Positions 8,735-16,775 of a DNA stretch of 64,000 bases are shown piece by piece; position 1 is the stretch's first letter; each line of letters starts with the position of its first letter. The position numbers and the translations under genes are program-made. A model generated the notes under the pieces. The model did not search any database and had not been told where the DNA came from. It saw only the letters and a list, made by a program, of their open reading frames with translations. This stretch comes from Hyphomicrobiales bacterium (lineage in GTDB: Bacteria; Pseudomonadota; Alphaproteobacteria; Rhizobiales; Beijerinckiaceae), in NCBI GenBank assembly GCA_900466745.1, contig UBNE01000034.1:194-64193 (forward strand), read 5' to 3'.

Positions 8735-9706
8735 CTAATGGAAGAGATCGGCCGCTATTCTGCCCGTCTTCACCAGCCACAGGAAGCCCGGCAGCGTGAT
8801 CATCGAAACGATCGTGCCGACGAGGATGCAGGCCGAGGCGCGCTCCACCCCGACCCTGTACTGCGTCGAGATGACGAAGATGTTCAGCGCCGGCGGCAGC
8901 GCCGCCATGATGATCGCCGCATAGATCCAGTTCACCGGGATGCCGCCGATGGCCGAGAGCAGCATCCAGACCAGCAGCGGATGCAGCAGCAGCTTGATCC
9001 CGACCAGACCCGGCACCTCGCCCGGCATCGTCTTCATCGGCCGCAGCGCCACGGTGACGCCGAGCAGGAAGAGCGCGCAGGGCGCGGCCGCCTGCGACAG
9101 CCAGAGCACCATGCGGTCGAGCGCCAGCGGCAGTTCGAGCTTGAAATAGCTCGCCGCCACGCCGGCCAGCGTCGCGACGTTGAAGGGATGCGTCAGCACC
9201 CGCCAGATCACCTCGCGCGCGGTCGCCAGCGCGCTCTTCTTCTCGACGCCGGCCAGCGCCATCAGGAACGGCACCAGCGAGAACAGCAGGATGTTGTCGA
9301 AGACGAAGATCAGCACGACCGGGGCGCTGGCATCGGGCCCGAGCGCGGCCAGGATCAGCGGCGGCCCCATATAGCCGATATTGGAATAGGCGCCGGCGAC
9401 GCCCTGCATCACCGCCTGCGGCATGTTGCCATGAGTGTGCTTGAGGCCGAGCGCGAAGGAGAGGCAGAAGGCGCAGAAGGTCGCCGTGGTGGTGCAGAGG
9501 ATGAACTTCCAGTTGGCGAGCTCGCTCAGCGGCTTGTCGGCGATCAGCCGGTAGAACAGCGGCGGCAGCGCCACATAGATCAGGAAGAACTGCAGCCAGG
9601 CGAGCCCTTCCTCCGGCAATCGCCTGTAGCGGCCGATGACGAAGCCGAGCAGGATCAGCCCGAAGAAGGGCGCGACCAGATTGAAGATGCTGAGAAGGTC
9701 GGCCAT
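8735..9706 (-). CDS. AEC (auxin efflux carrier) family transporter
   Basis: A 323-residue polytopic inner-membrane protein with about ten hydrophobic segments. It starts LLSIFNLVAPFFGLILLGFVIGR, the usual first segment of bacterial AEC carriers. In the middle, GAYSNIGYMGPPLILAALG carries the family NxGY/GxP-type discontinuous helix. C-terminal NWIYAAIIMAALPPALNIFVIS is the second conserved break. Bacterial members export or exchange malate or other small organic acids, but the substrate here cannot be inferred. The downstream acyl-CoA enzyme, 9 bases away, suggests a joint metabolic role. The ATG at 9706 is the only sensible start. Confidence 0.9.
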   Translation of the reverse strand: MADLLSIFNLVAPFFGLILLGFVIGRYRRLPEEGLAWLQFFLIYVALPPLFYRLIADKPLSELANWKFILCTTTATFCAFCLSFALGLKHTHGNMPQAVMQGVAGAYSNIGYMGPPLILAALGPDASAPVVLIFVFDNILLFSLVPFLMALAGVEKKSALATAREVIWRVLTHPFNVATLAGVAASYFKLELPLALDRMVLWLSQAAAPCALFLLGVTVALRPMKTMPGEVPGLVGIKLLLHPLLVWMLLSAIGGIPVNWIYAAIIMAALPPALNIFVISTQYRVGVERASACILVGTIVSMITLPGFLWLVKTGRIAADLFH

Positions 9707-9798
9707 CGCGAAACGTTCGGATCCTTGTGGGCGCCGGCCGGGACCGGGCGGCCCGTCGATGGCTGAATCGCCGCCCGGAGGCTAAATCCCGGCCGGGC

Positions 9799-10914
9799 TC
9801 AATTGGCAATCCCCGGATGCGGCCGCGCCCCATTCGCTGGAAGCAAGGCGCGCGCCCCGGCCCAGCCGCTCAGGGTGGCTTTCGTCCAGTCCTGGGCCGG
9901 GCGCTCCACGAAACGCCAGACCAGGGCGGACAGGAGGAGCAGCACGAGCGTCACCGCCGCGAGCAGGGCCGCCGGCGGCAGCGCGTCGCCCAGCCGGTTG
10001 AAGGCGACGTAACCGATATGCTGATGCAGCAGATAGAACGGATAGGTCAGCCCGCCGATTGCCAGCGTCACGCCCGAGGGAAGCGGCAGGCGCGGCAGCC
10101 GGATCGCAGCCGCCACGATCGCGATGACCGCGATCGTGGCGATAGCGGTGACGAGGTCGCTGTAATCGACGTGGTAGTTCGCCCTGTTCCAGTGCAGCAG
10201 GTCGAGGGACTGGTAGACCGCGACGGCGGCGGCGAGCGCCAGAAGGGCGAGGATGCGCCGCGTATAGCCGTCCCGGAACGCGGCATAGAGCAGGAGCCCG
10301 GCGCAGAAGAAGGCACTCTCGTCGGTCAGCAGCAGGTAGCGCAGGATCTTGCTGGAAAGGAAGGCGCGGTCGAGGACGGAGATCAGCAGCCAGAGAAGGA
10401 CGATGGCCGGGTAGCGCTCGCGCCGGAAGGCTCCGAGCGCCATCAGCAGCACGACCCAGCCGTAGAAGACCGCTTCGTAGAAGATCGACCAGTAGGAACC
10501 GTCCATGGCCTTCTGGCCGAGCAGCTCGGGCTTGACGATCAGATTGGCCGCCCATTGCGCCAAGTCGGTCTGCAGGAACGGCGCGCCGAAGGCCAGCACC
10601 ACCAGGAAGGTCGCCGTCATGCAGATCACGAAAGTCGGGTAGATCCGGGCGAAGCGGGCGATCGCGAACTGGACCGGCGTGCGCCCCTCGGCGGAATAGG
10701 CGATCACGAAGCCGCTGATCACGAAGAACAGCGGCACGCCGAGATAGCCGTATTTCAGCACGCTTTCGGCGGCCGGCAGCGACATCCGCGTATAGTCGAT
10801 CGTCGCGCCGAGGAAGCCGAAATGGAACAGGGCGACCGACAGGGCCGCCACGAGCCGCAATCCATCGAGCGCCTCGAGGCGATGTCCGGGCAGGGAGACG
10901 TTCGGCTGGTTCAT
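9799..10914 (-). CDS. Acyltransferase family 3 membrane protein
   Basis: A 371-residue polytopic integral membrane acyltransferase (OafA/NodX/ExoZ type). Such enzymes O-acetylate sugars in LPS, exopolysaccharide or Nod factors. The N-terminal signature EALDGLRLVAALSVALFHF carries the expected catalytic histidine H31. GVPLFFVISGFVIAY and the late TYPFYLLHQHIGY are also family segments. About ten membrane helices can be counted. I start at the ATG at 10914 because the frame upstream codes for a non-membrane arginine- and glycine-rich stretch not expected in this family. It is a single gene, divergent from hspQ. The acceptor sugar is unknown. Confidence 0.9.
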   Translation of the reverse strand: MNQPNVSLPGHRLEALDGLRLVAALSVALFHFGFLGATIDYTRMSLPAAESVLKYGYLGVPLFFVISGFVIAYSAEGRTPVQFAIARFARIYPTFVICMTATFLVVLAFGAPFLQTDLAQWAANLIVKPELLGQKAMDGSYWSIFYEAVFYGWVVLLMALGAFRRERYPAIVLLWLLISVLDRAFLSSKILRYLLLTDESAFFCAGLLLYAAFRDGYTRRILALLALAAAVAVYQSLDLLHWNRANYHVDYSDLVTAIATIAVIAIVAAAIRLPRLPLPSGVTLAIGGLTYPFYLLHQHIGYVAFNRLGDALPPAALLAAVTLVLLLLSALVWRFVERPAQDWTKATLSGWAGARALLPANGARPHPGIAN

Positions 10915-11280
10915 GGCTCTCGTCACGTTTCGGCACAGATCCTGGGCGATTCCGCCGGCGCAGCAAACCCCGCGCCATCGCAGGCCGCCGAAGCGACACC
11001 CGCCAGGGACAGTATCCCTAGGCATATTTTCTTTGAAAGCCTGATAAGCCTATATTCCTAGGTTTTCGATCCTCCCCCGCTCCGCCGATCCGAGCTCCCC
11101 GGCGGGTCGCGGGGCGCCTGTGCAGGCGATCCAGGCGGTCCCTGCCGACACCGCGATGCGATCGGGCGCGGAAGAACATGACGGAATGTGATGGGGATTC
11201 ATCGCCCGGTCGGTTGATCTCGACGTATTTGCGACGCAATTCTTGCGCAAGGGCGGCGAGAACCGAGCCGGCTGCGTATC
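10915..11280. promoter_or_regulatory. Divergent promoter region with paired CCTAGG sites and tandem AAGCCT
   Basis: This 366-base gap between the acyltransferase (minus) and hspQ (plus) contains no credible gene. An AT-richer core at 11017-11062 has cctagg at both ends (11017-11022 and 11057-11062). Between them lie two aagcct words 9 bases apart (11037 and 11046). The arrangement looks like an operator or promoter region, but no named regulator site is matched. Confidence 0.4.
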
Positions 11281-11634
11281 ATGCCGGCGCAGCATGGAAC
11301 TGTCATGGAAGCGCGTTCGGCCAAATTCCGCATCGGGCAAGTGGTCAAGCACCGCATCTACCCGTTTCGCGGCGTGATCTTCGACGTCGATCCGGTCTTC
11401 TCCAATACCGAAGAGTGGTGGGAGGCGATCCCGGAGAACATGCGGCCGTCGAAGGACCAGCCCTTCTACCACCTCTTCGCCGAGAACGAGGAGACGGAAT
11501 ACGTCGCCTATGTCTCCGAGCAGAATCTCGTCGTCGACGAATCCGGCGCGCCGATCCGGCATCCGCGGGCGCGGGAATTCTTCCGCCGCGACCGCAAGGG
11601 GCAGTACCGGATCGACCGCGCCGAGCTGAACTGA
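11281..11634 (+). CDS. hspQ: Heat shock protein HspQ (hemimethylated-DNA-binding YccV family)
   Basis: A 117-residue HspQ/YccV protein. In Escherichia coli HspQ binds hemimethylated oriC DNA and acts as a specificity factor that helps Lon degrade proteins. The diagnostic core is present: FRIGQVVKHRIYPFRGVIFDVDP, then EEWWEAIPENMRPSKDQPFYHL and EYVAYVSEQNLV. The start could be the ATG at 11281 or the one at 11305 (109 residues), since neither has a strong ribosome site. The second begins nearer the conserved core. It stands alone, divergent from the acyltransferase and convergent with the IalB-like gene. Confidence 0.93.
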   Translation: MPAQHGTVMEARSAKFRIGQVVKHRIYPFRGVIFDVDPVFSNTEEWWEAIPENMRPSKDQPFYHLFAENEETEYVAYVSEQNLVVDESGAPIRHPRAREFFRRDRKGQYRIDRAELN

Positions 11635-11805
11635 GACGGCAGCCGCCGGACGGCGCCGCTTTTTCGCGGAACCGCGCCGCCAGCCCGGACCAGAGGGCCA
11701 GCCCGGCACAACGCGCGGCCGCATGCAGGAGGCTCCGCGCTTCGGCGAATCCGCCTCGGCCCAGCCCTCCCCTCGCCGGCAGGCCGGCAATCCCGGCTCA
11801 TGACG

Positions 11806-11835
11806 AAAAAGGCCGGCCCCGCAGGGCCGGCCTTT
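11806..11835 (-). terminator. Rho-independent terminator of the IalB-like gene
   Basis: Perfect stem ggccggcc/ggccggcc around ccgcag, followed on the minus strand by TTTTT. It starts about 20 bases past the stop codon of the gene at 11857. With aaa/ttt extending the stem it may also act in the plus direction for hspQ. Confidence 0.85.
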
Positions 11836-11856
11836 CGATTCGTGCCGGAGGCCCGA

Positions 11857-12636
11857 TCAGGGCTTCGGCGGCGTCGCCGGGGCCGGGGCGGCGCCCGGAG
11901 CCGGCGCAGCCGCGCCGGGAGCGGGCGCATCGCCGGCGCCGAGGCGCTTGCGCAGCTCTTCCTGCCGCTTGGCGACCTCGTCCTGCAGCTTCTTCTGCTG
12001 CTCCTCGAGCACCTTCGGATCGATCGGCGCGCCGTCGAAGCCCTTGGCGAAATCGGCGAGCGGGATCTGGAAGGTCACCTCGCGGGCGCCCTGGTTCTGG
12101 ACGCTGACGTTGAGATTCGTGCCCTTCTTCATCGCGTTGATGAAGTCGTCCTTGACCTGCGCCTCGGCGAAGCAGCCGTTCGGGAAGCAGATCGCGTAGC
12201 GGCCGCCGGTCGGCTGGGCGCTGTCGACACCGAAGCGGATGCCCGGCTGGAGCAGCAGGCCGAGCGGCATCAGGAAGCGCACGATCTTGTTCGGATCGCC
12301 CTTCACGTCATAGATCGCGACGGCCAGCACCGGCTGGTCCTGATCCGAGACGAAGTCGCGGGTGGTGTAGCAGATTTCCTTGTTGGCGGCCTGGTCCTTG
12401 CCGCAGACCTTGGTCCAGCTCGTCTGCTCGGGATTGGACTTGACCTGGACGACGGTCGGGCCGGTCGGCGCGGCGGCTCCGGGCTGGGCGGGAGCCGCCG
12501 GCTGCTGGGCCGGGGCGGCGGGGCGCGCCGGCGCCGGCCGCTGAGCCTGGGCGAAGGCCGCTACGGGCGAGAAGCCCACGGCCGCGCTGAGCGCGAACGC
12601 CAGGACGGACGATGACAGGCGAAACGAAGCGGGCAT
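11857..12636 (-). CDS. Invasion-associated locus B (IalB) family periplasmic protein
   Basis: A 259-residue exported protein. The signal peptide covers about 1-29 (hydrophobic VLAFALSAAVGFSPVAAFA). A low-complexity Pro/Ala linker to about residue 65 follows, then an IalB-type domain with four cysteines (in KVCGK, EICYTT, YAICFP and NGCFAE). A charged coiled-coil-like segment (VLEEQQKKLQDEVAKRQEE) and a second Pro/Ala tail close the protein. IalB in Bartonella aids erythrocyte invasion. In free-living Hyphomicrobiales the domain is common and its function unknown. The ATG at 12636 is used because it opens directly with the signal peptide. A strong terminator follows. Confidence 0.87.
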   Translation of the reverse strand: MPASFRLSSSVLAFALSAAVGFSPVAAFAQAQRPAPARPAAPAQQPAAPAQPGAAAPTGPTVVQVKSNPEQTSWTKVCGKDQAANKEICYTTRDFVSDQDQPVLAVAIYDVKGDPNKIVRFLMPLGLLLQPGIRFGVDSAQPTGGRYAICFPNGCFAEAQVKDDFINAMKKGTNLNVSVQNQGAREVTFQIPLADFAKGFDGAPIDPKVLEEQQKKLQDEVAKRQEELRKRLGAGDAPAPGAAAPAPGAAPAPATPPKP

Positions 12637-12878
12637 TCCTTGTTTTTCCTCACAGGCGAATTCGGGATCACGACTTCGCAAGCCGCGTGCGTCACCGCCG
12701 GCGGCCCAATCGCATGACCATGCCGGCCACCGCAGACCGTGCACATCAAGGGCGATTGAGGCGTTTGAATGACACCCGCTCACGCCTTTAGCGAGTTCGG
12801 CCGGCATATTCCAGCCCGAATAACTGCCTGACCGGCCTGTCACCATGCTATTCTTCCGGCAGGGAATCAGGTTGCGCG

Positions 12879-14744
12879 ATGGATTTGCCTCGATTGACCG
12901 TGACGCCATCGCGTCGCGAATTCGGTTTGCTGTTCACCCTGTTCCCGTTCGCCGTCGCGGCGGGAGGGAAGGCGCATGCCGATTCGGCTTCCGCCTCCGC
13001 GAATCCGGCGGAGCACGCCATCGCCATGCATGGCCGCCCGGCGCTGCCGCCGGGCTTCGACCACCTGCCCTATGCCGACCCCAAGGCCCCGAAGGGCGGG
13101 CGCATCGTCTTCGGCGTCCAGGGCACCTTCGACAGCCTCAACCCGCTGGTCGTGCTCGGCGTCGCGCCGGACGCCGTGCCGAAATACGTCCAGCAGAGCC
13201 TGCTCTACCGCTCCGCCGACGAGCCCTTCACCGCCTATGGCCTGCTCGCCTCGCGGGTCGAGCTCGACCCCGACCGGACGAGGCTCGCCTTCGAGATCGA
13301 TGCGCGCGCGACTTTCTCCGACGGCCGGCCCGTTACGGGCGAGGACGTGCTCTTCACCGTCGAAATGCTGAAGACGAAGGGCAAGCCGTTTCATCGCTCC
13401 AGCCTCGCCGGCATCACCCGGGCCTCCTCATCTTCGCCGCGGCGCGTCGAGTTCGAACTCGGCGACGGCGGCAACCGCGAATTGCCGCTGGTGATCGGCT
13501 CCCTGCCGATCTTCGCCAGGCATGCGACCGACGCCGAGACCTTCGGCGAGACCAGCTTCAGGCCGGCGCTCGGCTCGGGGCCCTATGCCGTCAACGAAGT
13601 CAGGCCCGGCGAATCGCTGATCCTGAAGCGGCGCAGGGATTTCTGGGCCGAAGGGCTGCCGTTGATGCGCGGGCTCTTCAACGCCGACGAGATCCGCTAC
13701 GATTTCTACCGGGACTCCAACGCGCTGTTCGAGGCGTTCAAGGCCGGGCTCTGCGATGTCCGGCTCGAGAGCGATCCGACCCGCTGGATGACCGGCTACG
13801 ACATCCCCGCAGTGCATCAGGGGCGCATCGTCCGCGAGACGCTGCATTTCGACACGCCCAAGGGCATGACCGGCCTCGTCTTCAACACCCGCCGCCCGGT
13901 CTTCGCCGATATCCGGGTGCGCGAGGCGCTGGGGCTGCTGTTCGATTTCGAATGGGTCAACCGCAACCTGTTCCACGGCGTCTACCGGCGGGCCGGCAGC
14001 TTCTTCTCGGATTCGGAGCTGTCGGCGCTGGGCGTGCCGGCCGATGCGCGCGAAAAGGCGCTGCTCGCGCCCTTCCCCGGCGCCGTGCGCGAGGACGTCC
14101 TGAGCGGAGCCTGGCACCCCTCCGAGACGGATGGCTCGGGCCGCGACCGCGAGCAGGCGCGCAAGGCGCTCGACCTGCTCAACGCCGCCGGCTTCACGCT
14201 GCGCGACGGCACGCTGCGCGACGGCGGGGGCGAGCCCTTCACCTTCGAGATCACGGTGACGAACCGCCCGCAGGAGCGGCTGGCGCTGAACTATGCGCAG
14301 TCGCTCGGCCGGCTCGGCATCGCCGCCCAGGTGCGGCTGATCGACGACGTGCAGTACTGGCGGCGGCTCTCCGCCTTCGATTTCGACATGGTCCAGTGGA
14401 CCTGGCCGGCTTCGGCCTCTCCCGGCAACGAGCAGATCGGCCGCTGGGGTTCGGCCAATGCCGGGCGCAAGGGCGCGCTCAACTATGCCGGGGTGGCGTC
14501 GCCGGCCGTCGACGCCGTGCTCCAGGCCTTGCTGAAGGCGCGCGAGCGCGAGGATTTCGTCGCCGCCGTGCGCACGCTCGACCGGCTGCTGATCTCCGGC
14601 TTCTACGTGGTGCCGCTCTACTACCTGCCCGACACCTGGTTCGCCCATGCCCGCGATGTCGTGCTGGCGGGGCGGCAGCCGGCCTATTTCCTGTCGAACG
14701 AGACGCTGGCGCGCCTCCCGGCCGCGCCGGACGCGGCGAATTGA
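12879..14744 (+). CDS. Tat-exported peptide-binding protein of an ABC importer (SBP family 5, YejA-like)
   Basis: A 621-residue periplasmic solute-binding protein of the oligopeptide/microcin C (YejA) type. The N-terminus carries a twin-arginine motif (SRREFGLLF, R12-R13), a hydrophobic core and AHA before D35, so export is probably by the Tat system. The early block HGRPALPPGFDHLPYADPKAPKGG is typical of YejA-like proteins. YVQQSLLYRS and later HFDTPKGMTGLVFNTRRPVFAD fit SBP family 5. No permease or ATPase gene is nearby, so it is an orphan binding protein here. It is followed 10 bases later by an AMP-binding-like gene, presumably co-transcribed. Confidence 0.9.
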   Translation: MDLPRLTVTPSRREFGLLFTLFPFAVAAGGKAHADSASASANPAEHAIAMHGRPALPPGFDHLPYADPKAPKGGRIVFGVQGTFDSLNPLVVLGVAPDAVPKYVQQSLLYRSADEPFTAYGLLASRVELDPDRTRLAFEIDARATFSDGRPVTGEDVLFTVEMLKTKGKPFHRSSLAGITRASSSSPRRVEFELGDGGNRELPLVIGSLPIFARHATDAETFGETSFRPALGSGPYAVNEVRPGESLILKRRRDFWAEGLPLMRGLFNADEIRYDFYRDSNALFEAFKAGLCDVRLESDPTRWMTGYDIPAVHQGRIVRETLHFDTPKGMTGLVFNTRRPVFADIRVREALGLLFDFEWVNRNLFHGVYRRAGSFFSDSELSALGVPADAREKALLAPFPGAVREDVLSGAWHPSETDGSGRDREQARKALDLLNAAGFTLRDGTLRDGGGEPFTFEITVTNRPQERLALNYAQSLGRLGIAAQVRLIDDVQYWRRLSAFDFDMVQWTWPASASPGNEQIGRWGSANAGRKGALNYAGVASPAVDAVLQALLKAREREDFVAAVRTLDRLLISGFYVVPLYYLPDTWFAHARDVVLAGRQPAYFLSNETLARLPAAPDAAN

Positions 14745-14754
14745 GGGGGCGGCG

Positions 14755-15768
14755 ATGCGGGTTGGACAGGACGACGCCTCCGCCCTGCTCGACGGCCTCG
14801 ACCTCGACGCCCTGCTCGGGGCGCTGACCCGCGGACGCGGCTACGAGACGGCGCTGCGCGACCCGCCGGGGCGGCGCGGCTGGAGCGACGTCAACCCCGC
14901 TTCGTTGACCTTCCAGCAGCTCGACCAGCGCATCGACCGGCTGGCACGGCTTCTCTCGATCAACAAGGGCCAGCCCGGGGCGAGCGTCGCGATCATGGCG
15001 CCGCTCGGGCCGGAATCCATCGTCGCCATGCTGGCCAGCCTGCGTGCCGGGCTGTCGCCGCTAATGCTGCCGCTGCACGGCAACGAGCTCGAATTGCTGC
15101 GGCTGGTCGAGGCCTCGGGGGCGGTGATGGCGCTCGGCGTCAGCCGGATCGGGCCGCTGCGCCCGCTGCTGATCCTGCGCAACCTGGCGCTGCGCGCCTT
15201 CAGCACCCGCTTCGTCGGCGGCTTCGGCCCGGAGGTCCCGGACGGAGTCGCCCCGCTCGACGCGCTGATGGCGCAGGCCGCGCCGCATCCGCTGCCGACC
15301 CTGCCGGCGCGGCCGGCGATCCAGGTGGCCGATGCCGCGACGATGTCCGGCCCGCTGCCGCTGTCCGAGCGCGACATCCTCGCCAAGGCGCTGGAGCTGT
15401 CGCGGCTGCTGAAGCCCGTGACCTCCTCGCGCATCGTCACGACCCTGGTCGGCGGCGACCTCGCGGCCCTGGCGAGCGGTCCCGGCATGGCGATGCTGGC
15501 GGGCATCGAGCTCCTGCCGCTCGGCCTGTTCAATCTCGGCGACCTGCAGGCCTGCATCGAGGGCGGACGCGACGTCCATCTCGTCCTGCCCGGCGAAATG
15601 GAGCCGGCGCTCGCCCATTCGCGGCTGGCCGACCATCCCGCGCTGGCCAGCGTCGTCTTCGTCAGGCGGGCCGGCGAGCGCGCCTGCCCGACCCTCGGCC
15701 GGCCCGATCTCGCGATCGTGGACGTCGAGGCCCGATCGGCGGTCGCGATCGCGGTCGCCCGGCGCTAG
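14755..15768 (+). CDS. Half-length AMP-binding (adenylate-forming) domain protein
   Basis: A 337-residue protein resembling the first half of ANL-superfamily acyl-CoA synthetases. FQQLDQRIDRLARLL and ASVAIMAPLGPESIVAMLASLRAGLSP match the usual opening region. The adenylate-forming core motif (SGTTGxPK type), the A8 GRxxDxxK region and the C-terminal lid are all missing, and the C-terminal third is not recognisable. Catalysis is therefore doubtful; it may bind an acyl or aminoacyl ligand or be regulatory. A strong Shine-Dalgarno gaggggg precedes the ATG by 5 bases. It lies 10 bases after the peptide-binding protein gene, implying a linked function that I cannot name. Confidence 0.68.
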   Translation: MRVGQDDASALLDGLDLDALLGALTRGRGYETALRDPPGRRGWSDVNPASLTFQQLDQRIDRLARLLSINKGQPGASVAIMAPLGPESIVAMLASLRAGLSPLMLPLHGNELELLRLVEASGAVMALGVSRIGPLRPLLILRNLALRAFSTRFVGGFGPEVPDGVAPLDALMAQAAPHPLPTLPARPAIQVADAATMSGPLPLSERDILAKALELSRLLKPVTSSRIVTTLVGGDLAALASGPGMAMLAGIELLPLGLFNLGDLQACIEGGRDVHLVLPGEMEPALAHSRLADHPALASVVFVRRAGERACPTLGRPDLAIVDVEARSAVAIAVARR

Positions 15769-15857
15769 GGATCCTGGCGGCGCCCTGCGCCACCGCATCG
15801 GAACCGCGCCCGTTCCGATGCGTTGATCTGGCCGGGCGCGCCAATGGAGAGTTCGCC

Positions 15858-16148
15858 ATGCTCATCGCCGGCCTCGTTTCCCTCTCCCTCTCCTCCGGGC
15901 TGCTCGTCCCCGTCGCCGAGGGGCCGCCGCGCTTCGACATCGCGGCGACCTGCCGCGATGTCGGCAGGGCCGGAGACGGCGTCGGCGGAACGGTCGCGGC
16001 CTGCCGGGCCGACGAGGAAAAGGCGCGCGATTCCCTTGCGGCGAAATGGTCGAGCTATCCCGTCGCGAAGCGCAACAGTTGCGTCGCGGGCGCCAGGCTC
16101 GGCGGCCCGCCGAGCTATGTCCAGGTCATCACCTGCCTCGAGATGTGA
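15858..16148 (+). CDS. Small exported four-cysteine protein, function unknown
   Basis: A 96-residue protein. Residues 1-22 form a signal peptide (AGLVSLSLSSGLLVPVAEG). The mature part carries four cysteines: C32 (ATCRDV), C49 (AACRAD), C75 (NSCVAG) and C93 (VITCLEM). The even spacing suggests two disulfide bonds. No domain name can be given with confidence, although similar small proteins with this cysteine pattern and a CLEM ending are, to my knowledge, frequent in Bradyrhizobium relatives. A short ribosome-binding tract (ggagag) precedes the start. It lies just before another small exported protein gene. Confidence 0.72.
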   Translation: MLIAGLVSLSLSSGLLVPVAEGPPRFDIAATCRDVGRAGDGVGGTVAACRADEEKARDSLAAKWSSYPVAKRNSCVAGARLGGPPSYVQVITCLEM

Positions 16149-16258
16149 CGGCGGCTTCGGCCGGGGTCCTTCACGCGGCGGGGCCACGCAGGCCGGGCTT
16201 GCGCCGCCGGCCGGGCTTCGCCACAACAGCGCGGCCCACCCCGCTGAAAGGAGATGAC

Positions 16259-16549
16259 ATGCGCCCCCGCGCCTCGTTCGGCCCGGTTCTGGCCGGGGCC
16301 GCCCTGCTGACGGCCCTCTTGTCGACGCCGGCCCCGGCCCAGTCCGAGCGCTGCGCCGGCCTCTGGACCTCCCGCAACGAGATCTACAAGGCGCGGGGCT
16401 ACTGCTTCCGCACGCAGCGCGCCATCGCCGCCTTCGGCAATGCCGGCTGCCAGTACGACGAGATCGAGGACGTGCCGCTTTCGGCCCATGACCGCCGGGT
16501 CATCGCCGACATCGTCCGGCAGGAGCGCGCCCTGCGCTGCCCGCGCTGA
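16259..16549 (+). CDS. Exported YARHG-domain protein
   Basis: A 96-residue protein with a signal peptide (about 1-27, ending APA before Q) and a YARHG-type domain. Its diagnostic run is LWTSRNEIYKARGYCFRTQ followed by FGNAGCQYDE. The YARHG domain is extracellular, found in many bacteria, and of unknown function. Three cysteines are in the mature domain, with a fourth near the end. The ATG at 16259 has an excellent Shine-Dalgarno (aaaggaga at 16247) 4 bases away. Adjacent to the four-cysteine protein; the pair could form a small secreted module, but that is inference. Confidence 0.85.
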   Translation: MRPRASFGPVLAGAALLTALLSTPAPAQSERCAGLWTSRNEIYKARGYCFRTQRAIAAFGNAGCQYDEIEDVPLSAHDRRVIADIVRQERALRCPR

Positions 16550-16617
16550 CAGGCAGGAGGCGGCGATTGCCTGTGGAAGGCAGCCCTGCCCCGCGCCCGG
16601 CGGGCGCAAGGCCATGC

Positions 16618-16723
16618 TAGATCGTCGCGCGTCCTTCCGGACGCGATAACGATGATCTATCTCATTGCTGGGGCATCGGATTTTTCCGAAAAGCGGATTC
16701 CACTTTTCGGCCCGATGCTCTAG
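16618..16723 (+). repeat. 106-bp double-hairpin intergenic repeat, copy B
   Basis: Same length, orientation and both stem-loops as copy A at 7502, with about ten base changes. It begins tagatcgtcgcgcgtccttc and ends cccgatgctctag. It separates the YARHG gene from the HerA-like ATPase gene and lies 53 bases before the latter. Confidence 0.92.
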
Positions 16724-16775
16724 AAGCCCCCGCCGCGCCCTCGGGCGCGCTCAAACGAGACGATTCACGACCGGC

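Noticed and set aside
7577..9766. A 729-codon plus-strand frame across the CoA-transferase and AEC genes
   Set aside because: It lies wholly antisense to two clear families, is very rich in arginine and glutamine, and shows no motif.
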